Below, one piece after another: positions 45,326 to 54,015 of a stretch of DNA of 64,000 nucleotides (position 1 is its first letter; every line of letters begins with the position of its first letter). The translations under genes and the position numbers were made by a program. This stretch comes from an uncultured Alphaproteobacteria bacterium (GTDB lineage Bacteria; Pseudomonadota; Alphaproteobacteria; Micropepsales; Micropepsaceae): assembly GCA_903897605.1 (NCBI GenBank), contig CAIUCH010000015.1, positions 20,311 through 84,310 on the forward strand. The letters are read 5' to 3'. The notes below the pieces were generated by a model. It was given only the letters and a program-made list of their open reading frames with translations, was not told where the DNA came from and did not search any database.

Positions 45326-45406
45326 TTGGGCCGCGCGTATAGCACGGCTTGAAGATTCGCCAAGCTCCATGCATAAGGCGCCCGGTTTTAACGTTTCGGA
45401 GTTCCC

Positions 45407-45829
45407 ATGGCTGTTGAGCGCACCCTTTCCATCATCAAGCCGGACGCAACACGCCGGAACCTGACGGGCAAGATCGTCGCCAAATTCGAGGACGCGGGGC
45501 TTCGCATCGTCGCCAGCCGCCGCATTCGCCTGTCCAAAGGCCAGGCCGAGGCCTTTTACGGCGTGCATCGCGAGCGGCCCTTCTTCAAGAGCCTGGTCGA
45601 GTTCATGACCTCCGGTCCGGTGGTGGTGCAGGTGCTGGAAGGCGAGAACGCCATCGCCAAGAACCGCGAAGTGATGGGCGCAACCAATCCCGCCAATGCC
45701 GCGCCCGGCACCATTCGCAAGGATTTCGCGGAAAGCATCGAAGCCAATTCGGTGCATGGTTCCGACGCCGCCGAAACCGCCGCCAACGAGATCCACTTCT
45801 TCTTCAGCGATCTCGATATCCATAGCTGA
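45407..45829 (+). CDS. ndk: Nucleoside diphosphate kinase
   Basis: A 140-residue NDP kinase balancing NTP pools. The phospho-accepting His117 lies in [13 protein letters not shown]; the ATP-binding start [18 protein letters not shown] and the [13 protein letters not shown] block are conserved. Length and all active-site residues match the hexameric/tetrameric bacterial enzymes. The gene is read divergently from the ABC-F gene across 81 bases. Confidence 0.97.
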   Translation: MAVERTLSIIKPDATRRNLTGKIVAKFEDAGLRIVASRRIRLSKGQAEAFYGVHRERPFFKSLVEFMTSGPVVVQVLEGENAIAKNREVMGATNPANAAPGTIRKDFAESIEANSVHGSDAAETAANEIHFFFSDLDIHS

Positions 45830-45890
45830 ACGGTTTTCCGCGAATACGATATAAGGTTGCCGTTCCGGACCTGACGGGGGCCGTTTACTT

Positions 45891-46724
45891 ATGCACGGCA
45901 AGACCATCGTCATCACGGGCGCGACCTCTGGCATCGGCGAAGTCGCGGCCATCCACTTGGCGCAGCAGGGCGCCCGCATCGTCTTCACCGCCCGCGACAA
46001 AGCGCGCGCCGATGTCACCATGGCGAAGCTGCGCGCGGCCAACGCCGCCGCCGCGCACGCCGTGCATATGGGCGATCTGTCGCTGCTGGCGGACATGAAA
46101 CGGCTGGCAGGGGAGATCGGGCAGGAGCCACGGATCGATGTCCTGATCAACAATGCCGGCGCATTGTTCTACGCCCGCCGGGAAACCCGCGACGGACTGG
46201 AGCGGACCTTCGCCCTCAATCACATGTCCTATTTCGTCATCACCAACCTGCTTTTGCCAAAGCTGAAGAGAGATGCGCGCATCGTTTCGACCTCGTCCGG
46301 GGCGCACCGGCGGGCCAAGCTGGATTTCAGCGACCTGCAAAGCTGTCGCGGCTATTCGGGACTTCCCGTTTATTCCAAATCCAAGCTTTGCAACATTCTG
46401 TTCACCCGCGAGTTGGCGCGGCGCCTTGCCGGCACTGGTATCACCGCCAATTGCTTGCATCCCGGCTTTGTCGCGACGCGCTTTGGCGACCAATCGGGCG
46501 GCATCGGGTCGCTGCTGGTGCGGGCTGCCAAGCCAATTGCCGGAATATCTCCGGAAGAGGGGGCCAGGACCATTCTCTATCTGGCGTCGTCACCTGAGGT
46601 GGCGAATGTCAACGGCGAATATTTTTATGAATGCAAAGTTGCCGGGCCGACGGCCGAAGCGCGCAACGACGCCGATGCGAAGAAGCTTTGGGATGTATCG
46701 GCACAACTCGCAGGCCTGGGCTAG
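45891..46724 (+). CDS. SDR family oxidoreductase (retinol dehydrogenase-like)
   Basis: A 277-residue SDR. It starts KTIVITGATSGIGEVAAIHLA with TGATSGIG at 9-16, has NNAGAL near 87-92, serines SSGAH near 132 and the active-site Tyr161-xxx-Lys165 in VYSKSKLCN. The C-terminal half (HPGFVATRFG) resembles the RDH11/oxidoreductase group acting on hydrophobic alcohols or aldehydes. The substrate is unknown. Its TAG is shared with the convergent purN stop through the palindrome CTAG (46721-46724). Confidence 0.87.
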   Translation: MHGKTIVITGATSGIGEVAAIHLAQQGARIVFTARDKARADVTMAKLRAANAAAAHAVHMGDLSLLADMKRLAGEIGQEPRIDVLINNAGALFYARRETRDGLERTFALNHMSYFVITNLLLPKLKRDARIVSTSSGAHRRAKLDFSDLQSCRGYSGLPVYSKSKLCNILFTRELARRLAGTGITANCLHPGFVATRFGDQSGGIGSLLVRAAKPIAGISPEEGARTILYLASSPEVANVNGEYFYECKVAGPTAEARNDADAKKLWDVSAQLAGLG

Positions 46725-47320
46725 CCAAAAACTGCCAAGCCTTTTTCGAGCTTCACTTTGTCTTCCGCCAAAAGCCGAAGAGCGGCGGGATAGAGCCTGT
46801 GTTCCACCTCAAGCACCCGGGCCGACAAGATCTCCAGCGTGTCATCGGGATGTACCGGCACGCGGGCCTGCGCAATCACCGGGCCCGCATCCAGTTCCGG
46901 CACCACGAAATGCACCGAAGCGCCCGACTGCGATTCTTTCGCTGCGATCACCCGTTCGTGCACCCGCGCCCCCCGATAGGCGGGCAGCAGCGAGGGATGG
47001 ATGTTGATCAGTTTGCCTTCCCAGGCGCGGGCAAAGCCGTCAGAGAGAATCCGCATGAATCCCGCCAGGCAGACGATCTGCACATCGCCAGCGCGCAGCG
47101 CCGTATCCAGTTCGGCATCGAATGCTTCGCGGCTTTTGCCTTTGTGCGGAATGATTTGTGTGGCGATGCCGGCATCGGCGGCGCGTTTTAGCCCGCCCGC
47201 ATCGTCATTGTTGGAAATCACCAGCACGATTTTGTAAGGCGCATCCGCCTGGGCCGCGATCAGTTCCCCCAGATTGCTGCCCCGGCCGGAGATCAGAACG
47301 CCGACGCGCTTTTGGATCAT
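46721..47320 (-). CDS. purN: Phosphoribosylglycinamide formyltransferase
   Basis: A 199-residue PurN, which transfers a formyl group from 10-formyl-tetrahydrofolate to GAR. GRGSNLGEL (12-20) binds phosphate, and the folate/catalytic block INIHPSLLPAYRG (105-117) includes the catalytic His108; the essential Asp lies in ELDAGPVIAQA near 144. The ATG overlaps the preceding AT-rich lipoprotein gene by four bases (ATGA) rather than purM itself, which is the usual neighbour. Confidence 0.95.
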   Translation of the reverse strand: MIQKRVGVLISGRGSNLGELIAAQADAPYKIVLVISNNDDAGGLKRAADAGIATQIIPHKGKSREAFDAELDTALRAGDVQIVCLAGFMRILSDGFARAWEGKLINIHPSLLPAYRGARVHERVIAAKESQSGASVHFVVPELDAGPVIAQARVPVHPDDTLEILSARVLEVEHRLYPAALRLLAEDKVKLEKGLAVFG

Positions 47321-47895
47321 TGAACGTCTTCCGATCCAGCGTTTTGGATCGTCCCACCTGGTATCACGACGGCGTTGGAGTAGAATTTACCACCGAGCAT
47401 ATTCCCGCCTCTAAGTCTGAAGCATACGTCCAGCGGTCTGGATGCGAGGTCGTAACGAAATGTTTTTGCTGTATCGCTTGCCGTCGGGAATGCTGCAAGA
47501 CTGAAATATACCCGATATCGGTCCATGGCTGGTGGTTGAGCGTCACCAAAAGGATCTAGAATTCCTGACCTCGTATACACATAAGGGTCAAATTGTAATT
47601 GTCGGGCAGAGTCCAATTCACGATTGGCGCACATCGCAACATCCGCCCCAACATTATATTCTTCGGCCTTGGCAAATTTCCAAAGATCGACGTTTGTCGA
47701 AAATTCTATCGCGATTTGCGTAGAATGGCTGCTCCAAGATGGTCTGGGCCAATTGTCCGATGCAGTTTTGAGTTTTATGACCTTGGGCGCATCAACATCC
47801 ACAATTTGTAGCTGGTGGTTTGTCATGAGGACACAGCCACTGACCGAACCGCACTCCATCAAGATAAGGAGGAGAAGCCGGCATGTGTAATTCAA
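47317..47895 (-). CDS. Predicted lipoprotein of atypical base composition between purM and purN
   Basis: Not recognised. A 192-residue ORF that starts with TTG at 47895 (overlapping the purM TGA as TTGA) and ends overlapping the purN ATG. The N-terminus has a hydrophobic stretch (RLLLLILM) and a lipobox-like VSGC with Cys21, so an acylated periplasmic or outer-membrane lipoprotein is likely. The mature part has aromatic/beta-type sequence, including [11 protein letters not shown]. The DNA is clearly AT-richer than either purine gene and uses codons rare in the neighbours, suggesting transfer. ATG 47859 is an alternative start but would cut the hydrophobic core. Confidence 0.65.
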   Translation of the reverse strand: MNYTCRLLLLILMECGSVSGCVLMTNHQLQIVDVDAPKVIKLKTASDNWPRPSWSSHSTQIAIEFSTNVDLWKFAKAEEYNVGADVAMCANRELDSARQLQFDPYVYTRSGILDPFGDAQPPAMDRYRVYFSLAAFPTASDTAKTFRYDLASRPLDVCFRLRGGNMLGGKFYSNAVVIPGGTIQNAGSEDVQ

Positions 47896-48950
47896 AGCTT
47901 CAAGGTCCCGCGATAGACCACCTTGGCCTCGCCGTTGCCGACCACGACATGGCCCAGGCGCACCGCCTTGTCGCCCGACTGCTGGAATGCCTCGATCACA
48001 TGGCCGGAGAATTTTTCCGACACCACGACCACCAGGCCGATGCCGCAATTGAAAGTCCTGAGCATTTCGGGCGCCGCGATGCCTGCCGACTTCGCCATCC
48101 AGGCAAAGACCGGCGGCGGCGTCCAGCAATCCAGATCAACTTCCGCGTCCAGTCCATCGGGCAGGGCACGGGGCAAATTCTCGGTGATGCCGCCGCCGGT
48201 GATATGGGCGAAACCTTTGACGCCGCCCACGCGCAAGGCTTCCAGCGCGCTCTTCACATAAAGCCGGGTGGGCGTCAGCAGCGCTTCACCAAGTTTCGCG
48301 TTGGGTGCGAAGGGCGCCGGGGCGTCCCAGGACAGACCGCTTTTCTCCACCACCTTGCGCACCAGCGAATAGCCGTTGGAATGCACACCCGACGAGGCCA
48401 CGCCGATCAGCACATCGCCCGCCACCATGTCGGCGGTGCGCGGCAAGACATGGCCGCGTTCCACCGCGCCCACCGAAAACCCGGCCAGATCGAAATCGCC
48501 TTTGGCGTAAAGCCCGGGCATCTCCGCGGTCTCGCCGCCGATCAGGGCGCAGCCGGATTCCTTGCAGGCCCGCGCGATGCCTTCGACCACCCGCGCCGCC
48601 GCATCCACGTCGAGTTTCGCGCTGGCGTAATAATCCAGAAAGAAAAGCGGCTCGGCGCCTTGCACGACAATGTCGTTGACGCACATCGCCACTAGATCCT
48701 GGCCGATGCCGTCGAACAATCCGGTTTCGATGGCGATCTTGAGTTTGGTGCCGACGCCGTCGGTCGCCGCCACCAGCACCGGATCCTTGAAACCGGCCGC
48801 CTTGAGATCGAACAATCCGCCGAAGCCGCCCAGATCGGCGTCGGCGCCGGGCCGCCGCGTGGCGCGGGCGGCAGGTGCAATGCGGGCGACCAAGGCTTCG
48901 CCGGCATCGATATCGACGCCGGCATCTTTATAAGTGAGGTTCTCGGGCAT
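47892..48950 (-). CDS. purM: Phosphoribosylformylglycinamidine cyclo-ligase
   Basis: A 352-residue AIR synthetase (FGAM plus ATP to AIR). It begins [18 protein letters not shown], the family N-terminus; the ATP-phosphate loop [10 protein letters not shown] is near 61-70, and [17 protein letters not shown] near 178-194 and [13 protein letters not shown] near 240-252 are diagnostic. ATG 48950 is preferred to an upstream TTG-type start. In most relatives purN follows directly; here a foreign-looking lipoprotein gene lies between. Confidence 0.96.
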   Translation of the reverse strand: MPENLTYKDAGVDIDAGEALVARIAPAARATRRPGADADLGGFGGLFDLKAAGFKDPVLVAATDGVGTKLKIAIETGLFDGIGQDLVAMCVNDIVVQGAEPLFFLDYYASAKLDVDAAARVVEGIARACKESGCALIGGETAEMPGLYAKGDFDLAGFSVGAVERGHVLPRTADMVAGDVLIGVASSGVHSNGYSLVRKVVEKSGLSWDAPAPFAPNAKLGEALLTPTRLYVKSALEALRVGGVKGFAHITGGGITENLPRALPDGLDAEVDLDCWTPPPVFAWMAKSAGIAAPEMLRTFNCGIGLVVVVSEKFSGHVIEAFQQSGDKAVRLGHVVVGNGEAKVVYRGTLKL

Positions 48951-49045
48951 GGTCCGGAAAGTCCGCGACGGAAGCAATGGTTCCGCTTCGTTTAATCAGG
49001 CGAAAGCAACCACGCAAGCCGCCTGAAAAGGCTTAGGAATCCGGC

Positions 49046-50401
49046 ATGTCTTTGGAAGGCGCCATCGCGGTTCATCGATTCGGCCTAGGCAGCCGCCCCG
49101 GGGAGATCGAAGCGGCCAGTCAGGACCCCAGGGGTTGGCTGGTGGCTCAGATCGGGACGGGAGCGGAACAGCCGGTGCCGCCCGGCGGCGGCGTATATCC
49201 CGACTGCGGCACCCTGGTGCGCCAGGAGCAGGACATGATCGCCGCGCGCCGCGCCTTCAAGGCGGGCGATACCGAAGCCCAGAAAAAGCAGGCTGGCGGC
49301 CGCCTCAAGATATTCACCGACGAAATGGCGGGGCGTTTCAATCTTGGCTTCGTCACCGCGCGGCCATTCGCCGAACATCTGGTCTGGTTCTGGACCAACC
49401 ATTTCACGGTCTCGACCACGGCAGGGCGCACCCTCAATTTCTGCGGTGCTTTTGAACGCGAGGCGATCCGGCCTTACATTGGCGACAGTTTCGAGACCAT
49501 GCTGCTGGCGGTGGCGAGTCACCCCGCCATGCTGGTCTATCTCAACAATGTCGCTTCGATCGGGCCGCATTCGCGCGCCGGCGAACGATCCGGCAAGGGC
49601 CGCAACGAAAATCTCGGTCGCGAGTTGATGGAGCTTTATTCCCTGGGCGTGGATGGCGGTTACACCCAGGCGGACGTAATTGCGCTGGCCAATATTCTCA
49701 CCGGATGGGGTCTTGATCCGCGCGCGCCGTCGGGATTCGGCTTTTTTCCCAATCGCCATGAACCCGGCGGGCAGACCCTGCGCGGCAAACGCTATGGCGA
49801 CGATCTGCGGGGCGGCATCCAGGCGGTGCGCGACTTGGCCCATGATCCGCATACCGCCCGGCATATCGCGACCAAGTTCGCCACCACCTTCATCGCCGAC
49901 CAACCTTCGCCGCAGTCGGTGGCGCGGCTGGAAGCGGTGTTCAACAAATCCGGCGGCAATCTGCACGCCCTGGCGGCGGCGGCGGTGGAAGATCCCGCCG
50001 CCTGGACCCCGGCGCCCGCCAAGATGCGCTCGCCGGTGGAATATGTGACGGCGGGCTATCGGCTGCTGGGCCTGCCGCGCGGCGACAATGCCGACCAGCA
50101 GATTCGCGCCGCCATGGGCAGCGCCCGCGCGATGGGCGAATTTCCCATGACGGCTTCCTCGCCCAATGGCTGGCCGCTGGTCTCCGACGCCTGGGTGGGA
50201 CCGGATGCCGTACTGAATCGCATCGAATGGGCCAAACAGGTCGGCGCGCGCATGCCCGCCAATTTTAACGCCGCGGCACTGGCCGATGCCGGCATGGGGC
50301 CGCTACTGTCGCCGGCGACCCGCACGGCGATGGCACGGGCCGAAACCCAGGGCGACGCGCTGGCGCTGCTGATTTCCAGCCCCGAATTTCAGCGCAGGTG
50401 A
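49046..50401 (+). CDS. DUF1800 domain-containing protein
   Basis: A 451-residue DUF1800 protein of unknown function. Typical blocks are the start AIAVHRFGLGSRPGEIE, the WFWTNHFTVS motif (near 113-122), ENLGRELMELYSLGVDGGYTQADV (near 188-210) and TGWGLDP. It is almost always beside a DUF1501 gene, as here (three bases apart). The pair is thought to act in the periplasm or be exported; no cleavable signal peptide is obvious in this member. It diverges from purM. Confidence 0.88.
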   Translation: MSLEGAIAVHRFGLGSRPGEIEAASQDPRGWLVAQIGTGAEQPVPPGGGVYPDCGTLVRQEQDMIAARRAFKAGDTEAQKKQAGGRLKIFTDEMAGRFNLGFVTARPFAEHLVWFWTNHFTVSTTAGRTLNFCGAFEREAIRPYIGDSFETMLLAVASHPAMLVYLNNVASIGPHSRAGERSGKGRNENLGRELMELYSLGVDGGYTQADVIALANILTGWGLDPRAPSGFGFFPNRHEPGGQTLRGKRYGDDLRGGIQAVRDLAHDPHTARHIATKFATTFIADQPSPQSVARLEAVFNKSGGNLHALAAAAVEDPAAWTPAPAKMRSPVEYVTAGYRLLGLPRGDNADQQIRAAMGSARAMGEFPMTASSPNGWPLVSDAWVGPDAVLNRIEWAKQVGARMPANFNAAALADAGMGPLLSPATRTAMARAETQGDALALLISSPEFQRR

Positions 50402-50404
50402 CAT

Positions 50405-51622
50405 ATGAATTTTGATCGCCGCACGCTTCTGAAATCTCTCACAGCGATAAGCGCCTTCACCATGGCAGGAGCGCGATTTGCCTTTGCCGCCACGCCGGGC
50501 GACCGCCGGCTGGTGGTGGTGATCCTGCGCGGCGCGCTGGACGGATTGGCCGCGGTGCCGCCGCATGGCGACAAGGACTATGCCGGCATACGCGGCGATT
50601 TGGCGCTGCAAACCAGTGGCACCGGTGCGCTGCATGATCTCGACGGATTTTTCGGTCTGCATCCCGCTTTCACGAATCTGAAGGGCCTGTACGACGCCAA
50701 ACAGCTGATCGTCTTTCACAATATCTGTTCGCCTTATCGCGACCGCTCGCATTTCGACGGCCAGAATGTACTGGAAGCCGGCGGCACCTCGCCGCATCTG
50801 CTGCAAGATGGCTGGCTCAATCGCGCGTTGACGCCGATGGGACTGACCAGCGGCGAAGGCGCGCTCGCCATTGCCCAGACGCCGCCGCTGATGCTGTCGG
50901 GCAAAGTGCAGACCGCCAGCTGGATGCCGGCGGTGATGCCCACGCCCGACGAATTGTTCCTCAATCAGGTGCGTGCGCTTTATGCCAATGATCCGGCGTT
51001 GAAAGCATCCTTGTCCAGCGCATTGGCGCTGCAAGCTTCGGCGCAAGGCGCGATGGACGATCCGTCGTCCAAAAACATGCAGCCGGGAAAGGGTGGCGCC
51101 TATGGCGATCTCACGCCGCTATTCCAGGGTGCTGGAAAATTGTTGGCGGCGCCGGCTGGCCCCCGGGTCGCGACCTTGGAAGCATCGGGCTGGGACACCC
51201 ATGTCGCCGAAGGGGCAGCCGACGGACAACTCGCCCGCCGCCTGGCCTCTTTGGATGCGGCGATCGACGCCATGCGTGTGGCGATGGGCCCCGACGTCTG
51301 GAACAAGACGGCCGTGGTGATGGCGACCGAGTTCGGCCGCACTGTTCATCCCAATGGCTCGGGCGGCACCGATCACGGCACGGGCGGCGCCGCCTTCCTG
51401 TTCGGCGGCGCGGTGGCCGGCGGCCGGGTCGAGGCGGAATGGGTCGGTCTCGGTTCCGGTGCTTTGAAGGATGGCCGCGACCAACCCGCGCGTACCGATC
51501 TGCGCGCCCTGTTCAAGGGCGTGCTGGCGGAGCAGATGGCTGTTCCCAGCGGTGCGCTGGAAACCACCGTGTTTCCGGACAGCGCCGCCGCGCCGGTGAT
51601 CAAGGGTTTGATTGGAACGTGA
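50405..51622 (+). CDS. DUF1501 domain-containing protein, likely Tat-exported
   Basis: A 405-residue DUF1501 (sulfatase/phosphatase-like fold) protein. The N-terminus NFDRRTLLKSL followed by a weak hydrophobic stretch and AFA-A is a twin-arginine signal (Arg5-Arg6), cleaved near residue 28. Core motifs are VVVILRGALDGLAAVPPHGD (about 35-54), PYRDRSHFDGQNVLE (about 112-126) and a late ATEFGRTVHPNGSGGTDHG. DUF1800/DUF1501 pairs occur widely in soil proteobacteria; function unknown. tatABC is encoded 6 kb downstream. Confidence 0.88.
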   Translation: MNFDRRTLLKSLTAISAFTMAGARFAFAATPGDRRLVVVILRGALDGLAAVPPHGDKDYAGIRGDLALQTSGTGALHDLDGFFGLHPAFTNLKGLYDAKQLIVFHNICSPYRDRSHFDGQNVLEAGGTSPHLLQDGWLNRALTPMGLTSGEGALAIAQTPPLMLSGKVQTASWMPAVMPTPDELFLNQVRALYANDPALKASLSSALALQASAQGAMDDPSSKNMQPGKGGAYGDLTPLFQGAGKLLAAPAGPRVATLEASGWDTHVAEGAADGQLARRLASLDAAIDAMRVAMGPDVWNKTAVVMATEFGRTVHPNGSGGTDHGTGGAAFLFGGAVAGGRVEAEWVGLGSGALKDGRDQPARTDLRALFKGVLAEQMAVPSGALETTVFPDSAAAPVIKGLIGT

Positions 51623-51695
51623 AATTTGAAGTCGCGGGCGCTTTCTTAAGAGAGACCGTCTGCCTATAATCGCGCCGCCCCCACCGAGCGCCCCC

Positions 51696-52769
51696 ATGTT
51701 GTCACGTTTGCAGAAATTCGTTCCCGCCCTGACGTTCGCCCTGGCGCTCGCACTGGCATTCGCCATCTCCGCGCGGGCAGAGGATCTTTATATCGTCTCT
51801 GGCGTGCATGTGGATGCCTCTGGGGCGTCCTCCGCCGAGGCGCTCAATGTCGCCATCGCCCAGGGGCGCCCGAAAGCGTGGACAATTCTTTATCATCGCC
51901 TGACGCGCCAGCAGGATTGGACGCGCCAGCCGGCGCTGGATGCACCGGGGTTGGTCCGCCTGTCGCGCGGCTATACGCCAACAAACGAGCGTCGCTCCAC
52001 CACCCGCTATGTTGCCGACGTTACTTACATCTTCAATCCCGAAGCGGTGGCGCGTACTTTGCGCGACGCCAATATCGCATTCACTCAAGCGGTGGCGCGG
52101 CGCATCCTGCTGGTGCCGATGTCGCCGGGCTACAATACCGGCCCCTGGACCCAGGCATTTTCGGCGCCCACATCGCACGACCCGATCGTGCCTTTCTCGC
52201 TGCCCACAGCCGCGGATGCATCCGATCTTGGGCAACTCAATTTCGACACGGCGGGTTGGAACGATGTCGCGGCAGCGGCGGGCCGCATCAAGGCGAGTGA
52301 GGCGGCTCTGGTGCAGGCGGTTTATGCCAATGGCAAAGTGACGGTGAATATCCGCCGCCTGGGATCTGGCGCGCCGCCCGCCAAGACCAGCGTCGATGTG
52401 CCGTTGCTGCAAACCGTCAGCACCACGTATCCGGCGGCGGCACAGGCGGCCGTCGCGGCGATCGAGGATATGTGGAAGTCGCGCTCGGCGGTCAATTTCA
52501 ACGCCCGCGCCACACTCACCGCCGACGTCAAAGTGAGTTCGCTGAACCAGTGGGGCGCGATCCAAACTGCTTTGTCCGGCATGGACAACATCACCAATGT
52601 CCAGGTGGTGGCGATGAATCTGGGGTATGCGCGCCTGTCGATCGCCTATCAAGGTTCCACGGAGCAGTTGCGTGACGCCATGAACGAGCAAGGCTTGGTG
52701 TTGAGTGGCCGCGGCGGTCAGTGGACGATCACGCCTGGCGCGCGGTTGAATTCCAGCGGCGGGCAGTGA
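51696..52769 (+). CDS. DUF2066 domain-containing periplasmic protein
   Basis: A 357-residue DUF2066 protein. A signal peptide of about 27 residues ends ISARAED. The DUF2066 core starts YIVSGVHVDASGASSAEALNVAIAQGR and includes RYVADVTYIFNP; the C-terminal third has a BON-like alternation (ADVKVSSLNQWGAIQTALSGM). Function unknown. DUF2066 genes typically precede a CDP-alcohol phosphatidyltransferase and hdaA, exactly as here; it overlaps the next gene by one base (TGATG). Confidence 0.85.
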   Translation: MLSRLQKFVPALTFALALALAFAISARAEDLYIVSGVHVDASGASSAEALNVAIAQGRPKAWTILYHRLTRQQDWTRQPALDAPGLVRLSRGYTPTNERRSTTRYVADVTYIFNPEAVARTLRDANIAFTQAVARRILLVPMSPGYNTGPWTQAFSAPTSHDPIVPFSLPTAADASDLGQLNFDTAGWNDVAAAAGRIKASEAALVQAVYANGKVTVNIRRLGSGAPPAKTSVDVPLLQTVSTTYPAAAQAAVAAIEDMWKSRSAVNFNARATLTADVKVSSLNQWGAIQTALSGMDNITNVQVVAMNLGYARLSIAYQGSTEQLRDAMNEQGLVLSGRGGQWTITPGARLNSSGGQ

Positions 52770-53320
52770 TGCTGCGTTATTTGCCCAATTCGCTGTCCGG
52801 CCTCCGCCTGCTGGCGGCGCCGCTGGCGGCCTGGGCGATCATGGCGGAGCATGACAGCGCGGCGCTGGTGATATTCATGGGCGCCGGTTTCAGCGATCTA
52901 GCCGACGGTTTTGTGGCGCGGGCTTTGGGCGTCACCTCGCGGTTCGGCGCCTGGCTCGATCCCATCGCCGACAAGCTTTTGATGCTTTTCTGTTTTCTGG
53001 CGTTGATGAAAGTGGGCGTGGTGCCGTTTTGGCTGGTCGTGCTGGTGATTATACGCGATGTGGTGATCGGCTGCGGCGCGCTTTTGACCAAGGCTCTCGG
53101 CCTGCCGATGACGATAGAGCCTTTGATGATTGGAAAGGCCACCACCGCTATTCTGATGGTTTATGTGGCCGCGCATCTCTTGCTCTTGGCCTTTGACTTT
53201 GATGCGCCAGATTTGGTCATGGCGGGGAGTTGGACCGTGGCGCTGTTCGTGGTCCTGTCCGGCGCGGTTTACATTCATCTCTTTCTTCGTGTGCTCCTGT
53301 TCGGGCGGCGCACCGCTTGA
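52769..53320 (+). CDS. CDP-alcohol phosphatidyltransferase family protein
   Basis: A 183-residue inner-membrane enzyme with about six helices. The catalytic signature D-G-x2-A-R-x8-G-x3-D-x3-D is complete: Asp43, Asp46-Gly47, Ala50-Arg51, Gly60, Asp64 and Asp68. This links a CMP-phosphatidyl group to an alcohol; phosphatidylglycerophosphate synthase or a cardiolipin-type synthase are the likely options, but the sequence alone does not decide. Start overlaps the DUF2066 stop. Confidence 0.88.
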   Translation: MLRYLPNSLSGLRLLAAPLAAWAIMAEHDSAALVIFMGAGFSDLADGFVARALGVTSRFGAWLDPIADKLLMLFCFLALMKVGVVPFWLVVLVIIRDVVIGCGALLTKALGLPMTIEPLMIGKATTAILMVYVAAHLLLLAFDFDAPDLVMAGSWTVALFVVLSGAVYIHLFLRVLLFGRRTA

Positions 53321-53333
53321 TCCCGGTCCATTG

Positions 53334-53969
53334 ATGCCATCGCAACTGGTCTTGCCGCTGGAACCGCGAAACGCCATGACCCGTACCGAATTCATCGTTG
53401 CGCCCAGCAATGCGCGGGCGCTGGCTTTTCTTGATGCCTGGCCAGGCTGGGTCGCCCCGGCGGCGGCGCTGTGGGGACCCAGTGCTTCGGGCAAGACCCA
53501 TCTTGCGCGCATCTGGGCGGAACGGGTGGGCGCCGCATGGGTCGACGCGCGCTTTTTGCGCGAACCCATCGCCGGCGCCGCCGTGGTGGACAATTGCGAC
53601 AGCACCGACGGTGATGCCCATGAAGCCAGCCTGTTCGCCATGCTGGAGCGCGGCGCGCCATTGCTTCTGACCGGCAGGGCGGCGCCCCAGACATGGCAAG
53701 TGTCGCTGCCCGACCTGGCATCCCGCTTTGGTGCCTTGGTCGCGTTTGAACTGGGCCAGCCTGGCGAGGGATTGCTGATGGCGTTGGCGGTGAAGCTTTT
53801 CGCAGACCGCCAGGTCACTGTGCCCGAAGCGGTGGTGACACGGCTGGTGCAGGGTCTGGAGCGGTCCCCCGCCGCGATTCGGGATTTTATCGCCCGGGCG
53901 GACCAGGAAGCCCTCAGCCGCCAAAAGCCGATAAATCTCCAATTAATACGGGAACTTATGGCGGAATAG
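53334..53969 (+). CDS. hdaA: DnaA regulatory inactivator HdaA
   Basis: A 211-residue AAA+ protein related to DnaA domain III. The N-terminal QLVLPL (4-9) is the beta-clamp binding motif that lets Hda meet DnaA-ATP on the sliding clamp and trigger ATP hydrolysis. Walker A GPSASGKTHLARIW lies at 48-61 and the C-terminal arginine/sensor region SPAAIRDFIARADQEAL near 180-196. It lacks the DNA-binding domain of DnaA. Upstream of ppk as in other alphaproteobacteria. Confidence 0.9.
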   Translation: MPSQLVLPLEPRNAMTRTEFIVAPSNARALAFLDAWPGWVAPAAALWGPSASGKTHLARIWAERVGAAWVDARFLREPIAGAAVVDNCDSTDGDAHEASLFAMLERGAPLLLTGRAAPQTWQVSLPDLASRFGALVAFELGQPGEGLLMALAVKLFADRQVTVPEAVVTRLVQGLERSPAAIRDFIARADQEALSRQKPINLQLIRELMAE

Positions 53970-54015
53970 GCAGATCTGTCATGACAGATTCACCTATTTC
54001 TCCTAAGGTCCTTCC

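Noticed and set aside
45326..46153. Upstream extension of the ABC-F reading frame across ndk
   Set aside because: The frame is open by chance, but ABC-F homology begins at the ATG at 45325 and ndk on the opposite strand is certain.
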